This document shows positions 44,018-53,551 of a stretch of 64,000 nt of DNA, piece after piece (within the stretch, counting starts at the first letter, position 1; every line of letters starts with the position of its first letter). The notes beneath the pieces were generated by a model, which made no database searches, was not told the origin of the DNA, and worked only from the letters and a program-made list of their open reading frames with translations. Origin of the DNA: an uncultured Bacteroidaceae bacterium (lineage in GTDB: Bacteria; Bacteroidota; Bacteroidia; Bacteroidales; Bacteroidaceae). The DNA lies in NCBI GenBank assembly GCA_944320955.1, contig CALUJL010000011.1:1-64000 (forward strand), written 5' to 3'. The position numbers and the translations under genes are program-made.

Positions 44018-46108
44018 TCACCGAAAGCCAATCCGCGCATGCGGCTTGGTTATCTTCTCCTCCTGGCAGAGTTTCGTGAGCGACTCGACTGAGGGGAATC
44101 TGCCGTCAATCACTTCCATCATAGTGGCCTTACGGACAATATTGTCGATCTCGCCTCCGCTGAAGTCGTAGGTTTCGGCAAAACAGGCGGCTGTCTTTTC
44201 GTCCAGTCCCGGTAGTTTGTCGAGCCAGATGCTGCGCTTTGCCTCGACAGAAGGGCGGTCGAAACGGATTTTAAACAGAAAACGGCGCTCAAAGGCCCTG
44301 TCCAGATTGTCGGCCAGATTGGTGGTGGCAATCAGAATACCGTCGAGTTTCTCCAGCTCTTCGAGGATAATATTCTGTATCGTATTCTCCGTCTGGTCGA
44401 TACTGCCGCCGTTTCCCACGTTGCGGCGCGTAGAAAATATGGCGTCGGCCTCATTGAAAAGCAAGATCGGCTTGAGCGACGAATGCTTACACAAACGGCC
44501 ATAACGCGTAAATACTTCCTTTATATTCTTTTCGCTCTCGCCGTACCACATGCTTTTCATAGCACTTATGTCCACATGCACCACATCGCGCCCGCTCTTC
44601 CGTGCCCACTGCATGACCGACTCGGTCTTGCCCGTGCCGGGAGCGCCGTAGAGCAGGACGGCAATCCCCCCGGCAAGCCCTTTCGCCTTCAGCCGCCCGA
44701 CAAGCGACTGGTAGTTCTGTTCTTGAAGCGCACTGCCGACCAGCGCCAACTGCTGTTGCTCTTTGGCCGAAAAGAAAAGATGTTTTTCCTTGATATCGGC
44801 AGACCGGATCAGTTCCTTCTTGTTTACCTTTTCGAGAAATAGCGAGGCATCTTCCTCGAAATAAAGTTCTTTACCCTTTTCCGTAAGCTGCAATACGGTA
44901 TATTCCCCGAAGAGGGAGCTCATGGTTGCTATTTCTACGAGGTCCAGGCGCTGCAGCTTGTGCGTCTCCTCCTTGAACAACATCAGATTCCGGTTGCGTT
45001 CCTTCACGGGATACAGCCTGTTCAGCCCGTCCGAGGCACTCGCAATATCGCTGTCGGCACAGGCATTGCACACGATATAAAACAAAGCCCGGTAATCCTC
45101 TTCGGGAATAATTTCCCCGACCTTCTCCAGACACGCCAGCCCACGGTTGGAGTCCTCCATCAGGCGGATTCGTTCGGCAAGGCGCTCCATCACTTTCGGG
45201 TCGTCCACATCGTGTTCTTGGCTTTCGATGTACTTCTTCACCTCGCGGACAAAGGAGTAGCGGTTGAGCCCCCTATATTGCTTGCCGAAAGCGCCGAAGT
45301 CCTCGCCCAGGAAGAGCCGCTGCCCGGCCACGGTCAGCACGATTTTGGCATTGTCTCCGGAAAGTTCCACCAGACCGGCCCGGACGAGCGGATGGCTTCC
45401 TTCGAGCAAAGCCTTCCGTTCGCGCAGGCGTATGGCATAGGCCTCATACATATCCTGCAGCGTGCGCGCCAGGTCGGAACGCCCCTCGCCGTCGTGGTAA
45501 AGGAAATCGTGGCAGACTTCGTAGAAAAGAGCCCGCGCCGGAAGTTCCGGGACGGCAGCCGTCAACTCCTTCACCAAGGGCATCTCGCGGTAGTCCTGCT
45601 CGGTCGATTCGATAAACTGGAACAAGGCCTCCGCCGTCACCTCGTTGTCCTGAATCTGCGAGTCGACAAGCCGGCAAAGATCATAGCGGTCGAACTCTTT
45701 CTCAAGAATCCGGGCCGAGCAAAACGCAGGCCTCCTGTTCTCGAGAATACAGCCGATCGCATGATTGCCGACCATGAAGTTCTGGCGTACAAGGCGGCAT
45801 TCGCCCGAATCCGTCTGCACGACAAGCCCCTTCTTAAGCAGCGACTTGAGCGCAGGCACATACTCCATGACTTCCAGTTGCGGACAGCCGAAGTAGTTGG
45901 CTATGTCTTCCAGGTCGCTGCACCGTCCGGCGCAGCTGCGGTCGAACAGCGCCGTAAACAGAATTGCCTCGCCCCGGCCGTCAAGCCCGAGAGCCTGCGT
46001 CAGTCCGTCCAGTGCCAAAGCGACTTCTTTCCCTCCGAGCCGTTTCAGCTTACTGTCGCGCAATTTTGCCGCGGCAGCTTTGATGAATTGAATGATAGTC
46101 TTTTCCAT
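44018..46108 (-). CDS. AAA+ ATPase with N-terminal winged-helix-like repeats
   Basis: This 696-residue protein has a long helical N-terminal part with repeated short units ending in hydrophobic LVEL/LDLVEIA-type strands (about 1-430) and a C-terminal AAA+ domain: Walker A LLYGAPGTGKTESVMQW, a Walker B-like LLFNEADAIFSTRRN where Asn replaces the usual Asp before Glu, sensor-1 ATTNLADNLDRAFERRF and sensor-2 GGEIDNIVRKA. The nearest group is CDC48-like/SpoVK-like ATPases; function unknown. I chose the ATG at 46108 over an upstream GTG at 46129. TAACTTTG on the minus strand (46144-46151) is the likely -7 box. Confidence 0.85.
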   Translation of the reverse strand: MEKTIIQFIKAAAAKLRDSKLKRLGGKEVALALDGLTQALGLDGRGEAILFTALFDRSCAGRCSDLEDIANYFGCPQLEVMEYVPALKSLLKKGLVVQTDSGECRLVRQNFMVGNHAIGCILENRRPAFCSARILEKEFDRYDLCRLVDSQIQDNEVTAEALFQFIESTEQDYREMPLVKELTAAVPELPARALFYEVCHDFLYHDGEGRSDLARTLQDMYEAYAIRLRERKALLEGSHPLVRAGLVELSGDNAKIVLTVAGQRLFLGEDFGAFGKQYRGLNRYSFVREVKKYIESQEHDVDDPKVMERLAERIRLMEDSNRGLACLEKVGEIIPEEDYRALFYIVCNACADSDIASASDGLNRLYPVKERNRNLMLFKEETHKLQRLDLVEIATMSSLFGEYTVLQLTEKGKELYFEEDASLFLEKVNKKELIRSADIKEKHLFFSAKEQQQLALVGSALQEQNYQSLVGRLKAKGLAGGIAVLLYGAPGTGKTESVMQWARKSGRDVVHVDISAMKSMWYGESEKNIKEVFTRYGRLCKHSSLKPILLFNEADAIFSTRRNVGNGGSIDQTENTIQNIILEELEKLDGILIATTNLADNLDRAFERRFLFKIRFDRPSVEAKRSIWLDKLPGLDEKTAACFAETYDFSGGEIDNIVRKATMMEVIDGRFPSVESLTKLCQEEKITKPHARIGFR

Positions 46109-46333
46109 CTCCTTTGTTTTTTGTGTCACGCTGAATTACGGTACAAAGTTATGCTCCGGGCTGTGCCAAAACGTTTCACAGGCTGGGCAAATCATGAAAA
46201 AAAATTGCAGAACATGTTTTTCCGTGCCGTATTCCTCCCCCCCTCTCTTGCGCCATTTTGCACCGTTTTTCATGCAGCCCCGCCGGATTCGAAGAGTTTT
46301 TCCGTATTTTTGCCCCTGCAAAATTAGGATACG

Positions 46334-47194
46334 ATGGGAAACGATTCGTCAAAACAGAGTGCCGGGGGGTCCAACCCGATGCACATGATTTTCAACTACA
46401 ACGATGTCTTCTTCAGCTTCTTCTACGACGATGCGGACGGGTGCACCCACCGCTCGCGCGAGTATGCCCTGAACTACGTCTACTCCGGCGAGATGCTCCT
46501 CGACAACGGCCGGGAGCAAATCCACGTGGGGAAAGGGGAATGCGTCTTCATCCCCCGCGACCACCATCTTACCCTCTACAAGAAAGCCTGCGGCGGGGAG
46601 CGCTATTGCGGCATCTTCCTCATGTTCACCCGCACTTTCCTGCGCGAGATGTACCAGCGGATCGCGCCGCGCAAGACGTTCTCCCATGTCTCCAAACTCG
46701 AACCGGAGGTACGGAAACTGCCCCGGACGGCAGAACTCGAAAGCCTCTTCACCTCCATGACGCCCTATTTCGACCCGCAGGTCAAGCCCCGGCCCGACCT
46801 GATGGAGCTGAAACTGCAGGAGGGCCTGCTCGCCCTGCTCCACATCGACGAGCGTTTCGCTTCCACGCTGTTCGACTTCAGCGAACCGTGGAAAATCGAC
46901 ATCCTCGACTTCCTCAACAAGAACTACATGTATGAGTTCTCCCTCGAAGAGCTGGCCCACTACACCGGGCGCAGCCTGGCCACCTTCAAGCGGGACTTCA
47001 AGAAAGTCAGCTCCCTCACTCCGGAAAAATGGCTGATACGCAAAAGGCTCGAAGTGGCGTACTCCCTGATGCAGGAGGGCGGCAGGAAAATTGCGGATGT
47101 CTACACCCAGGTCGGATTCAAGAACCAGTCGCACTTCTCCTCGGCCTTCAAGAGACAATACGGCATCGCCCCCACCGCCGTACACGCCTTGTAG
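46334..47194 (+). CDS. AraC-family transcriptional regulator
   Basis: This 286-residue regulator has an N-terminal cupin-like sensing domain (ALNYVYSGEMLLDNGREQIHVGKGECVFIPRDHH) and a C-terminal AraC/XylS DNA-binding domain with two helix-turn-helix units (SLEELAHYTGRSLATFKRDFKKV; IADVYTQVGFKNQSHFSSAFKRQYG). TATTTTTG at 46305-46312 is its -7 box. The divergent ATPase and the downstream flavoprotein and hydrolase genes are possible targets. Confidence 0.93.
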   Translation: MGNDSSKQSAGGSNPMHMIFNYNDVFFSFFYDDADGCTHRSREYALNYVYSGEMLLDNGREQIHVGKGECVFIPRDHHLTLYKKACGGERYCGIFLMFTRTFLREMYQRIAPRKTFSHVSKLEPEVRKLPRTAELESLFTSMTPYFDPQVKPRPDLMELKLQEGLLALLHIDERFASTLFDFSEPWKIDILDFLNKNYMYEFSLEELAHYTGRSLATFKRDFKKVSSLTPEKWLIRKRLEVAYSLMQEGGRKIADVYTQVGFKNQSHFSSAFKRQYGIAPTAVHAL

Positions 47195-47229
47195 AAATAC
47201 GGATTGACCCTCTGAACAATAATCTTTGA

Positions 47230-47259
47230 GCCGCACAGCAATCCCGCCGTGCGGCTTTT
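47230..47259 (+). terminator. Terminator after the AraC regulator gene
   Basis: GCCGCAC (47230-47236) and GTGCGGC (47249-47255) enclose a 12-base loop and are followed by TTTT. A -7 box TACCTTTG for the next gene starts 5 bases later (47264-47271). Confidence 0.8.
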
Positions 47260-47299
47260 GCTTTACCTTTGCACCCGTAAGAAAAAAGGAAACTGAAAA

Positions 47300-47839
47300 A
47301 TGAAAAAGAAAGTATTAGTCATCACCTCCAGCCTGCGTCCCGGCAGCAACTCGGACAAGCTGGCCGAAGCCTTTGCCCGCGGTGCGGCCGAAGCGGGAAA
47401 CGAGGTAGAGACCGTCTCCCTGAAAGGCAAGGAGCTGCGCTTCTGCATCGGATGCCTCTCCTGCCAGAAGACCCGGAAATGCGTCCTTGCCGACGATGCC
47501 CCCGCCATCGTGGAAAAAATGCACGCGGCCGACGCCATAGCCTTCGCCACGCCCATCTACTACTACGAGCTCTGCGGCCAGCTCAAGACCCTGCTCGACC
47601 GCGCAAACCCCTTGTATGGCAGCGACTACCGCTTCCGCGACATCTACCTCCTGACCACGGCGGCCGACGACGACCCCCACACCCCGGAACGCGCCCTCGG
47701 CGGACTCGGAGGCTGGATCGAGTGCTTCGAGAAAGCGCGCCTCGCCGGCAGCCTATTTGCCGGAGGCGTGGACAAAGCCGGGGACATCGCAGGCCACGAA
47801 GCCCTGGAAGCGGCATACGAAATGGGAAAAAGATGCTGA
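47300..47839 (+). CDS. Flavodoxin-fold NAD(P)H-dependent reductase (iron-sulfur flavoprotein-like)
   Basis: This 179-residue protein has the NADPH-dependent FMN reductase start KVLVITSSLRPGSNSDKLAEAF (phosphate-binding loop), a cysteine pair with two further cysteines (LRFCIGCLSCQKTRKCVLADDA) of the iron-sulfur flavoprotein kind, and FATPIYYYELCGQLKTLLDRANPLYG (flavin-contact). Probably an oxidoreductase of small electrophiles or quinones. It lies next to an exported hydrolase and an AraC regulator, so the group may form a small inducible unit. Confidence 0.88.
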   Translation: MKKKVLVITSSLRPGSNSDKLAEAFARGAAEAGNEVETVSLKGKELRFCIGCLSCQKTRKCVLADDAPAIVEKMHAADAIAFATPIYYYELCGQLKTLLDRANPLYGSDYRFRDIYLLTTAADDDPHTPERALGGLGGWIECFEKARLAGSLFAGGVDKAGDIAGHEALEAAYEMGKRC

Positions 47840-47900
47840 GCTTTTTCCGGAAAGCGCTGCCGCAAACGGCAAAAAGCGCTGCCGCTTTTCTCCGCCCTCC
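47840..47900. repeat. Intergenic AGCGCTGCCG word tract
   Basis: TTTTTCCGGAAAGCGCTGCCGCAAACGGC and AAAAAGCGCTGCCGCTTTTC occur in tandem; the AGCGCTGCCG word is repeated. Same word family as the other intergenic tracts. No gene in 47840-47982. Confidence 0.5.
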
Positions 47901-47982
47901 CCTCATCCCGCACCGGCGGGCAGCACTCCAAGAGCAGGACAGACCCTGCCGGTACAAACCCGAACCGAACAAAACGACGCCT

Positions 47983-49053
47983 ATGCCACACCCTCTCAAA
48001 ACCTCATGCCTGGCCTTGCTTGCTGCCATTTGCTGCACAGGAAGCCTCACGGGGCAAACCTCTCAAAACACAACATATATGGAAGAAAAACTGAACCTGA
48101 CCCAAGAGTGGGACAAAGTGTTCCCGCAGAGCGACCGAGTGAAGCACTCGAAAATCACGTTCCACAACCGCTACGGCGTCACGCTGGCGGCAGACCTCTA
48201 CATCCCGAAAGGGGCCGTGGGCAAGCTGCCCGCAATAGCCGTCTGCGGCCCCTTCGGGGCGGTCAAAGAGCAGGCTTCGGGGCTGTATGCCCAGACGCTG
48301 GCCGAACGCGGCTTCCTCACCCTGGCTTTCGACCCCTCCTTTACGGGCGAGAGCGGCGGACAGCCCCGCTATGTGGCCTCCCCCGACATCAACACCGAAG
48401 ACTTCTGCGCCGCGGTTGACTACCTCTCGACCCGCGAGGACGTAGACCCGGAGCAAATCGGCATCCTCGGCATCTGCGGCTGGGGAGGCATGGCAGTGAA
48501 TGCCGCAGCCATTGACACGCGGATCAAAGCCACCGTGGCCTCTACCATGTACGACATGAGCCGCGTCAACGCCAACGGCTACTTCGACGCAGCCGACAAC
48601 GCCGACGCGCGCGACGGACTGCGCCGCCAGCTGAACGGGCAACGCACTGCAGACTACCGCAACGGATCGTACGGACTGGCCGGCGGACTGCCCGACGCCG
48701 TGCCGGCCGAAGCGCCGCAATACGTGAAAGACTATTTCGCCTATTACAAGACGGGGCGCGGCTACCACACACGTTCGCTCAACTCCAACGGCGGATGGAA
48801 CAAGACTTCCGCCCTGTCGTTCCTCAACATGCCCATCCTCTCCTATGCCGGCGAAATACGCAGCGCCGTCCTGCTCGTCCACGGCGAGAAGGCCCACTCC
48901 CGCTACTTCAGCGAAGATACCTACAAGAAACTGCGGGGGGACAACAAGGAGCTGCTCATCGTTCCCGGAGCCGTCCACACCGACCTCTACGACCGGCTGG
49001 ACATCATCCCGTTCGACAGGATAGAATCCTTCTTCCGCACGTATCTGAAATAA
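47983..49053 (+). CDS. Exported alpha/beta hydrolase, dienelactone-hydrolase-like
   Basis: This 356-residue protein has a signal peptide (ending AAICCTGSLTGQT) and an alpha/beta-hydrolase core: AADLYIPKGAVGKLPAIAVCGPFGAVKEQASG, GFLTLAFDPSFTGESGG, EQIGILGICGWGGMA (the nucleophile elbow GICGWG, with Cys in place of Ser) and LLVHGEKAHSRYF, VHTDLYD (catalytic His). A Cys nucleophile is known in dienelactone hydrolases. Substrate unknown; this family is often annotated as X-Pro dipeptidyl-peptidase or acetylxylan esterase-like. Confidence 0.88.
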   Translation: MPHPLKTSCLALLAAICCTGSLTGQTSQNTTYMEEKLNLTQEWDKVFPQSDRVKHSKITFHNRYGVTLAADLYIPKGAVGKLPAIAVCGPFGAVKEQASGLYAQTLAERGFLTLAFDPSFTGESGGQPRYVASPDINTEDFCAAVDYLSTREDVDPEQIGILGICGWGGMAVNAAAIDTRIKATVASTMYDMSRVNANGYFDAADNADARDGLRRQLNGQRTADYRNGSYGLAGGLPDAVPAEAPQYVKDYFAYYKTGRGYHTRSLNSNGGWNKTSALSFLNMPILSYAGEIRSAVLLVHGEKAHSRYFSEDTYKKLRGDNKELLIVPGAVHTDLYDRLDIIPFDRIESFFRTYLK

Positions 49054-49074
49054 CCCTTACTGAGGGAGAAACGA

Positions 49075-49110
49075 CAAAGTCCCCTGCCCGGCCACGGACA
49101 GGGGACTTTG
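49075..49110. terminator. Bidirectional terminator between convergent genes
   Basis: CAAAGTCCCCTG (49075-49086) and CAGGGGACTTTG (49099-49110) are perfect 12-bp arms; the loop is CCCGGCCACGGA. Confidence 0.75.
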
Positions 49111-49153
49111 CTCATGGAATAGCGCGCTGCGGGGAATGCAGGCACAGCGCCGT

Positions 49154-50920
49154 TCAGTCGCAGACTATCTTGAAGCCTACGGCAGTCTTCAGCGGGGCGG
49201 AGGAGGGATAGACCACCTCCAGGCCCTCGGGCGTCTGCCTCCACTCAAGGGAAGCGTCTGCCCCCAGCAGTTCCACGCCGGTCACTCGCTTGTCGAGCAG
49301 GCCGCGGCCCGTGCCGAGCGAGGCAATCTGCAAGCGGTCGCCCGCCTGCGGCACCGTCATGCACCAGGCATAAAGCGTCCCGTCCTTGCCCACGGTAAAG
49401 CGGAAGTCGGAGGTGGAGAAGCGGTGGGCGGCCTGTTGTTTCCCGATTCGCCCTCCGGGCAGGGAGTTGAGCTTCCCCCCGGCTCCTTCGCCCAGCACCT
49501 TCCAGGCGGAACTCCCGTAGATACCCTCGCCGTTGACACGCATCCATTCGCCTATTTCGGCCAGCATACGTGTGCAGGCCTCGTCCAGCGAACCGTCGGG
49601 GGCGATGGGGATACAGAGGCCGAACGCCCCGTCGCGCGCCACGATTTCGAGCATGTAGCGTATGACGGCCTCCGGGCTGTACACAAAGTCGGGCGCATAA
49701 AACCAGTCGCCGATGGGCGTCTCGGCTATCCAGGCCTGGTCGGTCTTGATGTCGGCGGGAATGGCCGTCTCGCAGGTGTTGACCGTGCCGTTCGTCGTCT
49801 TGCGGAACTTGACGATGCTGAAGGCGTCCATCTCGCCCTTGCGCGCCAGGGTGCGGTTGTAGAAGTCGGCCATCACGCGCTGCATGGCGTCGCACTTGTA
49901 ACCCGTGCCCGTGCCCGATCCGCTGAAGGGCTGCTGGTCCGTGCCGTCAGTGTAGATGAAGTCGGGCTCGTATTTCTCTATGGCGTCCATCATCCGCAGC
50001 GCCCACCATTTGGCATACCACTCGGCAAAGTCCAGATGGCCGGAGAAGATGCCCGGTTTGGGGGGCGACCAGTCGGTGTTGGCCGCACGGGCCACGTCTT
50101 CATACTCACGCAGGTTGACACCGTAGAGGTAGCGGGGGTCGAGGCCTTCCCACCATTTTCCCTTGCCGTCGGCCAGCGTCAGGTTTCCGTCGTAAGGCAC
50201 TCCGGCCTTGTCGCCCTTCGTGTCGCTCTGGAAAGCCGTCTGCCACCACCACCAGGAATACTCATGGTGGAAGGTGATGCCGAAGCGCATGCCGGCCTTT
50301 CGGGCGGCTTTTTCCCACTCCCGCAGGAAGTCGCGGCGGGGACCTACGCGGGTGGAGTTCCAGGGTTGGTACTTGGAGTCCCACATGTCATACTGGTCGT
50401 GGTGGACGCCCTGTATGATGAGGAACCGGGCGCCGGCGTCCTGGTAGACTTCCACCAGATGCCCCGGGTCGAACTGCTTGGGGTTCCAGTCGCGGAGCAC
50501 CTCCTTGTAGCCGACTTCGGAAGGATGGCCGTATTTTTCCAGATGGTTCCTATAGGCCCACGTCCGCTCGTTGTAGAGCCTGCGGGCATACCAGTCGCCG
50601 CTCTCCCCGGCCGATTGCGGGCCGAAGTGCACCCAGATGCCGAACTTGGCGTCGCGCAGCCACTGGGGAGTGCCGGGGTAGTTGGCTTCGATAGAGCTCC
50701 ACGTAGGCTGGTACGGCCCGTCGGTTATGGGCAAGTCCAGCTTCACTTCCTCAAAGTCCTTCACCTCTCCCATGGGGACGGAGTTCTCCGGCAGCGGCTT
50801 ATGCACGGCCGGCATGGGACCTAAGGAGTAGTTTACGGTAGAAGCAGCCTGCCGGTGGGTGCCACACGAGGCCAGGCTACCGGCAAGCAGCATGCTGCCT
50901 AAAAAAACAACAGGTTTCAT
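49154..50920 (-). CDS. GH29 family alpha-L-fucosidase, lipoprotein
   Basis: This 588-residue enzyme has a lipoprotein signal (GSMLLAGSLASCGTHRQ) and a GH29 barrel: LRDAKFGIWVHFGPQS, RFLIIQGVHHDQYDMWDSK, GMRFGITFHHEYSWWWW and YEPDFIYTDGTDQQPF (the nucleophile-region Asp). It should release fucose from host or dietary glycans. The C-terminal 90 residues form a beta domain (KDGTLYAWCMTVP). TATATTTG on the minus strand (50971-50978) is the likely -7 box. Confidence 0.92.
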   Translation of the reverse strand: MKPVVFLGSMLLAGSLASCGTHRQAASTVNYSLGPMPAVHKPLPENSVPMGEVKDFEEVKLDLPITDGPYQPTWSSIEANYPGTPQWLRDAKFGIWVHFGPQSAGESGDWYARRLYNERTWAYRNHLEKYGHPSEVGYKEVLRDWNPKQFDPGHLVEVYQDAGARFLIIQGVHHDQYDMWDSKYQPWNSTRVGPRRDFLREWEKAARKAGMRFGITFHHEYSWWWWQTAFQSDTKGDKAGVPYDGNLTLADGKGKWWEGLDPRYLYGVNLREYEDVARAANTDWSPPKPGIFSGHLDFAEWYAKWWALRMMDAIEKYEPDFIYTDGTDQQPFSGSGTGTGYKCDAMQRVMADFYNRTLARKGEMDAFSIVKFRKTTNGTVNTCETAIPADIKTDQAWIAETPIGDWFYAPDFVYSPEAVIRYMLEIVARDGAFGLCIPIAPDGSLDEACTRMLAEIGEWMRVNGEGIYGSSAWKVLGEGAGGKLNSLPGGRIGKQQAAHRFSTSDFRFTVGKDGTLYAWCMTVPQAGDRLQIASLGTGRGLLDKRVTGVELLGADASLEWRQTPEGLEVVYPSSAPLKTAVGFKIVCD

Positions 50921-51156
50921 ATAGTAAATATATAAGGATTATACATGGCGCAAGCGCCGGATTTGCGAGGCAAATATAGTCATTTTATCCTATCGTCAGC
51001 AAAAAAGCGGCCGCAAATCCGGGACTTTCGGCACAATATCCTCCGAATCCAGTCAAAATCCTAACAAATGAGGAGCTCGACAGCCGGAGAAAAGGACGTA
51101 TCTTTGCACCCGAAAACACAAACCAACTTACAGATTTCTCAAAAAAAAGACCGCAG

Positions 51157-53541
51157 ATGTACAAAATACTGCTCATCCTCTCCACACTCTTCTCCTCGCC
51201 CGTTGCCCCGGCTGCCCCGGCCGATTCGCTGAAAGCCGTAGGGCTGGAGCAAGTTGTCGTTACAGCCACGCCAAAGGAACACATGCAACTCGGCCGCCTC
51301 CCCCTGGCCTCCACCTCGCTCTCGCCGCAAGACATGGAACGGCAGCATATCAATTCCATCAAAGACCTCACGGCGCTGGCTCCCTCGCTCTTCATTCCCG
51401 ACTACGGCGCCCGCAGCACGTCGGCCATCTACATGCGCGGCATCGGATCGCGCATCAACACGCCCTCCGTAGGGCTGTATGTGGACAACATACCCTTCCT
51501 CGAAAAGTCGGCCTACGACCTGAGCTACTACGACATCGACCGCATCGACATACTGCGCGGCCCGCAGGCCACGCTCTACGGGCGCAACGCCATGGGCGGC
51601 CTCATCAAGATACACACCAAGTCGCCCATGGACTATCAGGGGACGGACCTGAAGATCCGCAACGGCACCTTCTCCGCCCACTCCGCCGCCCTCACCCACT
51701 ACCACCGCATCAGCCCCCGCTTTGCTTTTTCCGCAGGCGGATTCTATGAATACTCCGACGGCTATCTCCGCAACGCCCTTCTCGACCGCCGCGCCGACGA
51801 CGGGCAATCGGCCGGGGGACGCATACACCTCATCGGACGCCCCCGCCGCGGCTGGGAAGTGGACTTCAACGCCGACTACCAATACAGCGACCAGGCAGGC
51901 TACGCCTACGGCGCCTACGACCGGCAGACGGGGCGCGTGGCCGACGTGGCCTACAACGACGACGGATCCTACTACCGCCACCTGCTCAACACGAGCCTCA
52001 ACCTGAAATACCAGGACGAACGCTTCCTCCTCTCCTCCGCCACGGGCTACCAATACCTGCGCGACCGCATGTACATGGACCAAGACTTCACGCCGGAACC
52101 CATCTATACTTTGGAACAGAAGCAGCGCCTCCACTCCCTCTTCGAGGAAGTCACCCTGCGCAGCCGCGGCAGCCGGCGGTGGGACTGGCTGCAGGGCCTC
52201 TCCGGATTCTACCAGAGCCTCCACACCGACTCGCCCGTCATCTTCCGCGAGGCAGGCGTAAGAAACCTTCTGGAGGACAATATAAACAGCTACATCCCCG
52301 CCATGCTGAACGGGAAACTCGACATCGAGGGCGACGAACTGCCCGTCCTCTCCGGCTTCGACACGCCGCTCTACGGACTGGCTGCCTACCATCAGTCCAC
52401 GCTCAACGACCTTTTCCTCCCGGGCCTCTCCCTGACGCTCGGCCTGCGCCTCGACTACGAACATCTCTCGCTCGACTACCGCTCGGCGGCCCGCATGAAA
52501 TACGGCTTCCCCATGTCGGCCATGGGGCAAAGCCTCGACCTGGGGAACACCATCGCCCCCGCCCTGGCGGGAAACCTCAGCGACGATTACCTCCAACTGC
52601 TCCCCAAACTGGCCCTTGCCTACCGCTTCTCGCCGGAAAGGCAAGTCTATCTGTCCGTCTCCAAGGGCTATCGCTCGGGGGGCTACAACATCCAGATGTT
52701 TTCCGACATCATGAGCCAGGAACTCCAGGCCGGACTGACCGACCAGATACGCACGGACATGAAAGAGGCCATGACCCAGGCCATGACGGCGGCCGGAATG
52801 CCCCAAGCCGCCATAGACCGCATCGTCAATCAGGCTGCCGGACAAATCCCCGCCTTCAGCCGTCAGGAGGTGGCGCAAGCCGTGCCCTACAAACCGGAAT
52901 ACTGCTGGAACTACGAAGCAGGGCTCCACTGGAAATCATGGGGCGGACGCCTGCAGACCGACGCCGCGCTCTTCTATACGGACATCTACGACCAGCAGAT
53001 CGCCCGCTTCACGGAGAGCAACCTGGGGCGCATCATGGTCAACGCCGGACGCAGCCGCAGCTACGGTGCGGAACTTTCGCTCCAGGCGCAGCTCACCCCG
53101 CAATGGAGCGCCGCCGCCAGCTACAGCTACACACACGCCACTTTCAAGGAATATGAGACGGGAACCGGCAAAGACAGCCGGGACTACAGCGGAAACTACG
53201 TGCCCTTCATCCCGCGGCACACGCTGAACCTGACGACCACCTACCGCATTCCCTGCGCCGACTGGACCGTCTTCGACCAAGCCTACGTGAGCCTCTCCTA
53301 CCGCGGGGCGGGACGCATCTATTGGACCGAGGGAAACGAAGTTTCGCAGCCGTTCTACGGCACGCTGGACTACAACTTGGGCGTAACCATCGGCGCCATG
53401 GAGCTGACCTACTGGATACAAAACCTCACGGACGAGGACTATCTGACATTCTGCTTCAACAACTCCAGCCGCTCCGACGCCTACTTTGCCCAACAGGGCG
53501 CCCCCTTCCGCATGGGGGTCGACCTGCGGTTCCGGTTTTGA
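51157..53541 (+). CDS. TonB-dependent outer-membrane receptor
   Basis: This 794-residue receptor has a signal peptide (MYKILLILSTLFSSPVAPAA), a TonB-box-like stretch (LEQVVVTATPKEH), a plug domain (LPLASTSLSPQDMER, IYMRGIGSRINTPSVGLYVDNIPF, RIDILRGPQATLYGRNAMGGLI) and a 22-strand-type barrel ending in aromatic MGVDLRFRF. The plug lacks the SusC-type extra domain, and no SusD follows; it looks like a siderophore, vitamin or small-solute receptor. TATCTTTG at 51099-51106 lies 51 bases before the ATG. Confidence 0.93.
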   Translation: MYKILLILSTLFSSPVAPAAPADSLKAVGLEQVVVTATPKEHMQLGRLPLASTSLSPQDMERQHINSIKDLTALAPSLFIPDYGARSTSAIYMRGIGSRINTPSVGLYVDNIPFLEKSAYDLSYYDIDRIDILRGPQATLYGRNAMGGLIKIHTKSPMDYQGTDLKIRNGTFSAHSAALTHYHRISPRFAFSAGGFYEYSDGYLRNALLDRRADDGQSAGGRIHLIGRPRRGWEVDFNADYQYSDQAGYAYGAYDRQTGRVADVAYNDDGSYYRHLLNTSLNLKYQDERFLLSSATGYQYLRDRMYMDQDFTPEPIYTLEQKQRLHSLFEEVTLRSRGSRRWDWLQGLSGFYQSLHTDSPVIFREAGVRNLLEDNINSYIPAMLNGKLDIEGDELPVLSGFDTPLYGLAAYHQSTLNDLFLPGLSLTLGLRLDYEHLSLDYRSAARMKYGFPMSAMGQSLDLGNTIAPALAGNLSDDYLQLLPKLALAYRFSPERQVYLSVSKGYRSGGYNIQMFSDIMSQELQAGLTDQIRTDMKEAMTQAMTAAGMPQAAIDRIVNQAAGQIPAFSRQEVAQAVPYKPEYCWNYEAGLHWKSWGGRLQTDAALFYTDIYDQQIARFTESNLGRIMVNAGRSRSYGAELSLQAQLTPQWSAAASYSYTHATFKEYETGTGKDSRDYSGNYVPFIPRHTLNLTTTYRIPCADWTVFDQAYVSLSYRGAGRIYWTEGNEVSQPFYGTLDYNLGVTIGAMELTYWIQNLTDEDYLTFCFNNSSRSDAYFAQQGAPFRMGVDLRFRF

Positions 53542-53551
53542 GCCTGCCTTT

